A DNA stretch of 64,000 bases, from contig NZ_VRKO01000012.1 in assembly GCF_012271765.1 (NCBI RefSeq), positions 1 through 64,000 of the forward strand, in the 5' to 3' direction. How positions within the stretch are numbered: position 1 is the first letter of the stretch; the number at the start of each line of letters is the position of its first letter. Positions 58,662-64,000 of the stretch are shown here, piece after piece. Under the pieces are notes generated by a model, which saw nothing but the letters and a program-made list of their open reading frames with translations, did no database searches and was not told the origin of the DNA. Origin of the DNA: Erwinia rhapontici (lineage in GTDB: Bacteria; Pseudomonadota; Gammaproteobacteria; Enterobacterales; Enterobacteriaceae). A program made the translations under genes and the position numbers.

Positions 58662-59522
58662 TTAACCGATGCGATTTAATGCATCCAGCACGTCGTGCGG
58701 CAATTCGAGCTGTGCGCTCGCCAGATTTTGCTCCAGGTGAGCGAGTGATGAGGTGCCGGGGATCAGCAGGATATTGGGTGAGCGTTGCAGCAGCCACGCC
58801 AGCGCCACCTGAAGCGGGGTGGCCTCACAGGCAACGGCCGCCTCGCTCAGTGCGGCGCTCTGCAAAGGAGAGAACCCGCCGAGCGGGAAGAAGGGCACGA
58901 AAGCGATGCCGTCTTGTGCCAGCTGGTCAATCAATGCGTCATCCTGACGATGGGCGAGGTTATACATATTCTGCACGCACACGATCGGCGTGATACTGCG
59001 CCCCTGGGCGATCTGGGCTGCTGAGACATTACTCAACCCGATATGGCGAATCAGTCCCTGTTCTTTCAGTTCGAGCAAAGCCGTCAGTGAGGCTTCAATA
59101 TCGCCTTCGGCAGGCTGGAACATATCAAACATCAGCCGCAGGTTAACCACATCCAGTACCTCTCGCTTCAGATTGCGCAGATTATCATGCACCGCGCTTT
59201 GCAGTTCCGCAAGGGACATCGCCGGGTTCCAGGAACCGTCACTGCCGCGCACAGCACCCACTTTGGTGACAAGGGTCAGGTCATCCGCATAGGGATGCAG
59301 CGCTTCGGCGATCAGCTGGTTGGTGATGTGCGGGCCGTAAAAATCACTGGTATCGATATGATTAATCCCGCTTTCCACCACCGCCCGCAGCACGGCGATG
59401 GCGGCCTGGCGATCCCGCGGCGGCCCGAAAACATGGGGACCAGCCAGCTGCATCGCACCATAACCCATGCGGGTGACTACGCGGTCGCCAAGTACACAGG
59501 TTCCGGCATTTTTTATCGTCAT
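58662..59522 (-). CDS. pdxI: Aldo/keto reductase, PdxI (YdbC)-like pyridoxal reductase
   Basis: 286 residues from the ATG at 59522 (TGGAGCCTGACA upstream). Nearly every block of E. coli YdbC/PdxI is present: MGYGAMQLAGPHVFGPPRDR, NHIDTSDFYGPHITNQLI, LTLVTKVGAVRG, LDVVNLRLM, RHIGLSNVSAAQIA, VPFFPLGGFSPLQS and LLIPGTSSLAHLEQN. Asp, Tyr and Lys of the catalytic tetrad are seen in DTSDFY and TKVG. It should reduce pyridoxal with NADPH. Divergent from a TetR gene that may control it. Confidence 0.85.
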   Translation of the reverse strand: MTIKNAGTCVLGDRVVTRMGYGAMQLAGPHVFGPPRDRQAAIAVLRAVVESGINHIDTSDFYGPHITNQLIAEALHPYADDLTLVTKVGAVRGSDGSWNPAMSLAELQSAVHDNLRNLKREVLDVVNLRLMFDMFQPAEGDIEASLTALLELKEQGLIRHIGLSNVSAAQIAQGRSITPIVCVQNMYNLAHRQDDALIDQLAQDGIAFVPFFPLGGFSPLQSAALSEAAVACEATPLQVALAWLLQRSPNILLIPGTSSLAHLEQNLASAQLELPHDVLDALNRIG

Positions 59523-59578
59523 TGTCAGGCTCCAGATCGAGGTTGTAGAAAAAACCGTAAGGTGTTCCAATAAAATAC

Positions 59579-59590
59579 GAATAATTATTC
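59579..59590. promoter_or_regulatory. Palindrome between the divergent reductase and TetR genes
   Basis: GAATAATTATTC, a perfect 12-base palindrome in the 85-base gap; a candidate TetR operator acting on both genes. Confidence 0.4.
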
Positions 59591-59607
59591 AGGTTGTGAA
59601 TTCGCAT

Positions 59608-60243
59608 ATGATGAACGACAACGCTAAGGGACTTGAAGCGCGCAAACAGCCGCGGCAGGCGCGATCGCAGGCCACCGTTGAGGTGATCCTCGAGGCGACT
59701 ATTCAGGTTTTGCTGGCGGAAGGGCTGCCCCGGTTGACCACGATCCGCGTGGCCGAGCGGGCTGGCGTGTCGGTGGGGACGCTGTACCAGTATTTTCCCC
59801 AGAAGCAGGCGCTGCTGTTTGCGCTGTTACAACGCCATCTGGAGAGGCTGGTAAGCATAATGGAAGGTGCCGCGTTATCCGCACAGGGTCAGCCACTGGC
59901 AGTGATGGTGAAACATATTGTCAGCGTGTTTATGCAGGTGAAAACCGAGAACCTGCACGAGTCGGCGGCGCTGTATGCTGTCGCCAGCGAACTGGATACG
60001 CGCAGCTATGTGCGCAGCGTGGAAGCGCGCAATCGCCTGGCGCTGGAAACGATGCTGGACAGTGCCAGCGACAGGCGGTTTGCCGATACGCCGGGGGTGA
60101 CGTTTGTGTTTATGGGCGCACTGATCGGGCCGATACGGCTGCTGCTGGAAGGCGACCCTGAGCAGCAGGATATGGAGCGTCTTGCAGGCCAGCTCGAACT
60201 GTTATGCCTGAGCTATCTGGAGCACGTTTCGTTGCCACGCTGA
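59608..60243 (+). CDS. TetR-family regulator
   Basis: 211 residues from the ATG at 59608; a second ATG follows at once. HTH region at about 20-65 with ILEATIQVLLAEGLPRLTTI and AGVSVGTLYQYFPQKQALLF, the classic TetR signature. The C-terminal ligand domain is helical and unassigned. Divergent layout suggests that it represses the PdxI-like gene and itself. Confidence 0.88.
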   Translation: MMNDNAKGLEARKQPRQARSQATVEVILEATIQVLLAEGLPRLTTIRVAERAGVSVGTLYQYFPQKQALLFALLQRHLERLVSIMEGAALSAQGQPLAVMVKHIVSVFMQVKTENLHESAALYAVASELDTRSYVRSVEARNRLALETMLDSASDRRFADTPGVTFVFMGALIGPIRLLLEGDPEQQDMERLAGQLELLCLSYLEHVSLPR

Positions 60244-60487
60244 GCGTGGCTCAGCTCTGGGCTGAGGTGAGCTCTTCAGCCTTATCTGTATGAATGACGG
60301 CTTGATGCAGGTTTAGTGTATTTCCATCAGATTAACAGTGATCTTAGGATGGTTATCTTAATTTGGACAATTATGATTTAAACATAGCATAATATAATTG
60401 ACTTCACTAGTCTCGGAAATTTACTATAGATAAAAAATTAGAATAAATTATAATGGTTTTTTATTCCTAAATAAAAGAATTTTATTG

Positions 60488-61159
60488 ATGAGTGAAAGTG
60501 ATTTTTCTTCCTGTAAATTTATGACGAAATCTCCTTCGTGGGGGATCATGGATATTCTTATATGGAAAATAGTACCAGACACATTCGGTGGTGGGGTTGG
60601 ATATATTCAAAGGTTTAAGGACGCCTGGGTATCTCATAATAGCTTAAACATAAGAATGGCATCTTTAGAGTATAAATTACCAGCAGAGTTACTGGCAGGT
60701 GTGTGTTGGATAGAAATTGCTGGTGATCCAAATTTCATAGATAAAGTTGCATTCGAGGTAAGGTCTTTTGATTGGAGTGGTCCAGAATTTATTGATAGAA
60801 ACTTTACGGTAACAAACCCACCGGAAAAGACATCTTTCGGCTTTGTAAGCATACAGTTAAGAACAGCAGCAGCCACATTAGGGCTTGATGTAAGAAAAAT
60901 GAATACATCTCAACTCAGAATGTTGGCAGATTGTATTGAAAGAGATAGTTATAATATTAGACTTGTGGCGCGACATCTTAGACAGTTGGCAGACTATGAT
61001 CGTTTACCGTCAACATTAAGAGAAGAAGATATTAAAATAATTGGCGCGAGATATAATAGAGGTATTAGGCCAACATTAGAAGAGATAAAAAGAAACACTA
61101 ATTACGGTGATTTTATTGTACGAAATTGGAAAAAATTTCATAAGCTAGTATGGAGGTAA
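60488..61159 (+). CDS. Candidate lytic-transglycosylase-like effector
   Basis: 223 residues from the ATG at 60488 (the TTG before it is less likely). Unrecognised by name, but the lysozyme-like order is visible: CWIEIAG with a possible catalytic Glu76, SFGFVSIQL (117-124, in the place of the G-V-x-Q-I block of family 23 transglycosylases), NIRLVARHLRQLA (156-168) and ARYNRG (187-192). No signal peptide. Very AT-rich compared with its neighbours, and followed after one base by a small membrane protein, the plan of a peptidoglycan-cutting secreted effector with its immunity protein. Inference only. Confidence 0.5.
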   Translation: MSESDFSSCKFMTKSPSWGIMDILIWKIVPDTFGGGVGYIQRFKDAWVSHNSLNIRMASLEYKLPAELLAGVCWIEIAGDPNFIDKVAFEVRSFDWSGPEFIDRNFTVTNPPEKTSFGFVSIQLRTAAATLGLDVRKMNTSQLRMLADCIERDSYNIRLVARHLRQLADYDRLPSTLREEDIKIIGARYNRGIRPTLEEIKRNTNYGDFIVRNWKKFHKLVWR

Positions 61160-61160
61160 C

Positions 61161-61448
61161 ATGAGGGTTTTATTAAGGATTTGCATTTTACTTATTTATC
61201 TTTCTGCTATGCTTTTATTGTATGTACTTGGTGTTGATAAGTACTCATGGATAAGTGAAATGGACCCTTCGATGTCTCCTCACTCTATTGTTAATGATTC
61301 AAGTAATCAGCATCTTGTTTCCTCTATACTGGTTGCCTTTATCATCATGATGCAACTTTTCTATTTTATTTTTGAAAAGAGTAAAAAGTGGAAGGCTACC
61401 TCAGTGATATTATTTTCCCTTATTGCTTCATTGTACGTCTTCAGATAG
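61161..61448 (+). CDS. Small membrane protein, probable immunity partner
   Basis: 95 residues with three hydrophobic helices (about 4-24, 54-71 and 78-94) and a polar middle part that would face the periplasm (KYSWISEMDPSMSPHSIVND). TATGGAGGTAAC precedes the ATG inside the previous stop region. AT-rich like the gene before it. The tight coupling suggests that it neutralises that protein in the periplasm. Confidence 0.5.
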   Translation: MRVLLRICILLIYLSAMLLLYVLGVDKYSWISEMDPSMSPHSIVNDSSNQHLVSSILVAFIIMMQLFYFIFEKSKKWKATSVILFSLIASLYVFR

Positions 61449-61603
61449 TTCATCCCCGTACCTGTCAGCCCGGATCGCCCCGCATTTTTCTTTATAACTG
61501 GCCCCAGAAACCGCACTGAAATAAAAATTTGTTTTTTTTCGAATAGAAACCCGCCCTGAGACGTTAACCGATCATCTTCCCCTGTGACAGGAAACCGATC
61601 GCC

Positions 61604-62188
61604 ATGTCTCACACCTCTCTCCCGCTGCGTCAGCGCTATGACGCCTTTGCCCTGACGCTGCACTGGATCACTGCCGCCAGCGTCATTTTCCTTTTTGCTT
61701 CTGCCCATATCTGGGAACTGCTGGCGCGTGGCACGCCGCTGCGTAAAGGATTGCAGTCCGTACATATCTCCTGCGGCATTTTGTTGGCACTGGTGATGAT
61801 TGTGCGACCGTTATGGCGTCTCTACAGCCAGCGACAGGCGCGTTTTGCCATGCCACCCGTGGCCGGGTCGCGACCGACGCGCATCCTGGCGCATGCCATG
61901 CACGGAGCGCTGTATCTGCTGCTGTTTGCACAAATCTCTCTGGGATTTCTGTTCCGCTGGGCACAGCAGGAGCCGTTCAGCTTTTTTGGCCTGTTTGATA
62001 TTCCGGCCTGGATCGCGGTCGATCCGTCACTGCGTCATCAGATCGGCGGCTGGCACGATAACGTGGCCTGGGCGCTGATTATCCTTGCCTGCGCTCACGC
62101 GCTGGTTGCTCTGTTCCACCACTATGTTCTGCGCGATGACGTGCTGCGCCGTATGCTGCCCGCGCGTCGTTCCTCATCATCCCAATAA
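61604..62188 (+). CDS. Cytochrome b561-family membrane protein
   Basis: 194 residues, four membrane helices. Haem-ligand histidines are visible in LTLHWITAASV (His20), LQSVHISCGIL (His54) and AHALVALFHHYV (near 160-175), with RYDAFALTLHW as the family opening. Diheme electron-transfer protein of the CybB type, moving electrons from quinol to a partner. First gene of the cluster with the TPR protein and the sigma factor. Confidence 0.85.
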   Translation: MSHTSLPLRQRYDAFALTLHWITAASVIFLFASAHIWELLARGTPLRKGLQSVHISCGILLALVMIVRPLWRLYSQRQARFAMPPVAGSRPTRILAHAMHGALYLLLFAQISLGFLFRWAQQEPFSFFGLFDIPAWIAVDPSLRHQIGGWHDNVAWALIILACAHALVALFHHYVLRDDVLRRMLPARRSSSSQ

Positions 62189-62198
62189 GGCTAACATC

Positions 62199-62723
62199 AT
62201 GAAAAAAATAACGATAATCCTGCCTGCACTGTTACTGACGTTGTATGCGCCCCTGGCTCTGTCCATGGGCGACAGCAGCAGTGAAAGCAAAACCCCGGAT
62301 TGCCCGAAAGGCCAGGTGTATGACAGCGGCAGCAAGCAGTGTGTACCCGAGAAAACCAGCCGTCTCAGCGATGATGATAAAACCCGTTATGCTTATCATC
62401 TGGCGAAAAAAGGGGAGTATCAGTCAGCACTTAACCTGCTGGATACCCTGAAAAATCCGGATACCCGCGAAGCCTGGAACTATCGCGGCTACGCCACACG
62501 CAAATTAGGGCGCACAGATGAAGGGATCGGCTATTATCAACGCTCGGTGGCGCTGGATCCGCGCTATGCCAAAGTGCGTGAATACCTGGGTGAAGCCTGG
62601 ATGATCAAAGGACGTCCCGATCTCGCCCGTGAGCAGCTTGCTACCATCAAGACCTTGTGCGGTGTGAACTGTGAAGAGTATCGGGATTTGCAGGCCGCGA
62701 TTAACGGTCACCCTGAATCCTGA
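62199..62723 (+). CDS. Exported TPR-repeat protein
   Basis: 174 residues from the ATG at 62199, ten bases after the cytochrome gene. Signal peptide ending PLALSMG. A short cysteine pair (DCPKGQ, QCVPEK) is followed by about two and a half TPR repeats (KKGEYQSALNLLDTL, WNYRGYATRKLGRTDEGIGY, KVREYLGEAWMIKGRPDLAR). Probably a periplasmic adaptor; partner unknown. Confidence 0.75.
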   Translation: MKKITIILPALLLTLYAPLALSMGDSSSESKTPDCPKGQVYDSGSKQCVPEKTSRLSDDDKTRYAYHLAKKGEYQSALNLLDTLKNPDTREAWNYRGYATRKLGRTDEGIGYYQRSVALDPRYAKVREYLGEAWMIKGRPDLAREQLATIKTLCGVNCEEYRDLQAAINGHPES

Positions 62724-62735
62724 TGATGAATCCGT

Positions 62736-63263
62736 GTGGAGGGTAGAAAAATCACCCGTAGTGAAGTCCGAAACCATCTGGCTGCCCATCTTGAACGCTT
62801 ATGGCGTTACGGGATGGTGCTGTCACGTAATCGTGATGTGGCCGAAGAGCTGGTACAAACCACCTGTGTACGGGCGCTGGAACGCAGCGCCCAGTTTACG
62901 CCGGGAACACGCATCGACCGCTGGCTGTTCACCTTGTTGCACTCGGTGTGGATCAACGATCTGCGTGCCAGGCGCGTGCGGCTCGGGCAGGGATTTGTCG
63001 ACAGTGAGGATCTGCACGCAGCGGATACCTGGTCGCACGAAGAGGACCGTATGCAGTATCAGCAAGTGATGCAGCGCGTGGAAAGGCTGCCGGAGGCTCA
63101 ACGTAATGCGGTGTTTCTGGTGTATGTAGAAGGGTTTACCTATCAGGAAGCTGCTGACACGCTGTGCGTGCCGATCGGCACCATCATGAGCCGTCTGGCA
63201 GCGGCAAGAGCCACGTTGTCCCGTGCGACAACTTCAGCGCCTGCACAGGAGAAACGCCGGTGA
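62736..63263 (+). CDS. ECF-type RNA polymerase sigma factor
   Basis: 175 residues. Region 2 with LWRYGMVLSRNRDVAEELVQ and IDRWLFTLLHSVWIND; region 4 with LPEAQRNAVFLVYVEGFTYQ and EAADTLCVPIGTIMSRLAAA. The start is uncertain: GTG at 62736 is the best in-frame codon, but the GGAGGG at 62738 lies after it. The gene overlaps the anti-sigma gene (GTGA). Confidence 0.85.
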   Translation: MEGRKITRSEVRNHLAAHLERLWRYGMVLSRNRDVAEELVQTTCVRALERSAQFTPGTRIDRWLFTLLHSVWINDLRARRVRLGQGFVDSEDLHAADTWSHEEDRMQYQQVMQRVERLPEAQRNAVFLVYVEGFTYQEAADTLCVPIGTIMSRLAAARATLSRATTSAPAQEKRR

Positions 63264-64000
63264 ACAGAGAACGTTTTTGTCCCCCTTACAGCGATGAGGC
63301 GATAGTCGCGTGGCTGGACGCAGAAATGGATGCGGAAGAGGCTCAGGCCTTTGAGCAACAGTTAAAGCGCGATCAACCGCTGGCGGCCCGCACCGCCGAA
63401 CTGATGAAAAGCAACCAGCCGTTTGCCGAGGCTTTCGACCCCCTGCTGGAGGCCGCACCCAGCGCACGCCTGCACGCAAACCTGGAGCGTCTGCTGGCGC
63501 AAACCCCGGCAACGGCGCCCGTGGTCCGCGCTCAGGTCAGCCGCCGTGCGCTGATTGCTGCGTCACTGAGTTTCCTGGTGATCGGTTCCGGCTTCGGTTA
63601 CTTCGTGCGCCCGGATAATCGCTCGCGCCGCGATAGCGAGAAAATCCGCGATCTGGAATCGCAGTATATGTCGCTCTACAGTCCGGAAACGTTGGTGGAT
63701 GTGGACAGCACCGCAGCGGTGATCGACCGCTCACTGGCCAGAACGGCACAGACGATGGGCCTGCACCTGAACGCGCAACAGCTCATGCTGCAGGACGCTG
63801 AGTTAAAAAGCGTGCGCCTGCTGCGCTATGACGATACCCGCATTGTGCAGATTGCCTGGGAGCACAGTGCGTATGGCCCGATGGCGCTGTGTGTTTCCCG
63901 CGAGGATCATAACAGTGCCACCCCGGTGCTGGGCGAACAGCGCCACGGCATGAATCTGGCCTGGTGGCACGCGGGAGGTTACCAGTACGTGTTGATTGGG
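63260..64000 (+). CDS. Anti-sigma factor (runs off the window)
   Basis: GTG overlaps the sigma stop by four bases. 247 codons are open to the window end. A cytoplasmic N-terminal part (DEAIVAWLDAEMDAEEAQAF) is an anti-sigma zinc-finger-like helix set without the usual HCC cluster. One membrane helix follows near 95-115 (ALIAASLSFLVIGSGFGYFV), then a periplasmic domain. It should hold the preceding sigma factor until a signal arrives; the cytochrome and TPR protein may be targets or sensors. Confidence 0.75.
   Translation, partial: MNRERFCPPYSDEAIVAWLDAEMDAEEAQAFEQQLKRDQPLAARTAELMKSNQPFAEAFDPLLEAAPSARLHANLERLLAQTPATAPVVRAQVSRRALIAASLSFLVIGSGFGYFVRPDNRSRRDSEKIRDLESQYMSLYSPETLVDVDSTAAVIDRSLARTAQTMGLHLNAQQLMLQDAELKSVRLLRYDDTRIVQIAWEHSAYGPMALCVSREDHNSATPVLGEQRHGMNLAWWHAGGYQYVLIG

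Noticed and set aside
61361..61765. 134-residue minus-strand frame over the cytochrome gene start
   Set aside because: Overlaps two better supported genes and has no recognisable domain.

Overview
The window comes from the chromosome of a member of the Enterobacterales (GC-rich backbone, srfABC-like operon, periplasmic-type mqo, PdxI-like reductase). The genus cannot be fixed from sequence alone. About two thirds of it is one large lambda-organised prophage; the rest is a short, gene-poor zone of prophage debris and cargo genes, then ordinary chromosome with small toxin/immunity insertions.

Prophage, 1 to about 40.3 kb (its left end lies outside the window). A leftward pL operon (1-1613, minus strand) holds small genes, a structured RNA candidate and a nut-like boxA. 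The immunity region (1.6-4.5 kb) is a textbook switch: three 17-bp operators at OL, three at OR, a RecA-cleavable CI, Cro and a CII-like activator. The place that rexAB occupies in lambda is filled here by a HipA-like kinase plus a DUF3037-type protein. The early right operon carries an O-type initiator with four internal origin iterons, a DnaB-type helicase, RusA, a frameshifted LexA-like HTH gene and a Q-type antiterminator, followed by a lambda-like pR' and its terminator. Lysis uses a phage-21-type pinholin, a SAR endolysin and nested Rz/Rz1. The head module is terminase, DUF4055-type portal, SPP1 gp7-like minor head protein, scaffold and P22-type coat protein. The tail is a lambda-type siphovirus set: terminator, tube, Ig-like domain, G/GT chaperones with a -1 slippery site, tape measure, M, L, K, I, J, fibre and fibre chaperone. 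Reverse-strand or self-standing cargo genes (morons) sit between modules: a DUF6037-type protein, a membrane protein beside Rz, two lipoproteins between K and I, and a Cor-like exclusion lipoprotein. A large serine recombinase follows the tail fibres, and a LexA-controlled pair with a UmuD'-like protein closes the element.

Junction zone, about 40.3-45 kb. AT-rich and mostly decayed: the C-terminal remnant of a transporter gene, fragments of a DUF2213-like phage protein, an Rz 3' end and a RelE/ParE-like toxin, with intact cargo between them (a membrane protein, an orphan protein, a HEPN protein). A fimbrial-subunit-like protein without signal peptide or cysteines and a 104-base cloverleaf-like inverted repeat also lie here.

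Chromosome, 45-64 kb. An orphan periplasmic sugar-binding protein, an exported barnase-type RNase with its barstar inhibitor, the srfA-srfB-srfC operon, the remains of an amidase effector/immunity pair, a hexapeptide acetyltransferase, two tandem lipoproteins, mqo, a divergent PdxI-like reductase/TetR pair, an AT-rich candidate lytic-transglycosylase effector with a membrane immunity partner, and a cytochrome b561 - TPR protein - ECF sigma - anti-sigma cluster that runs off the window end.
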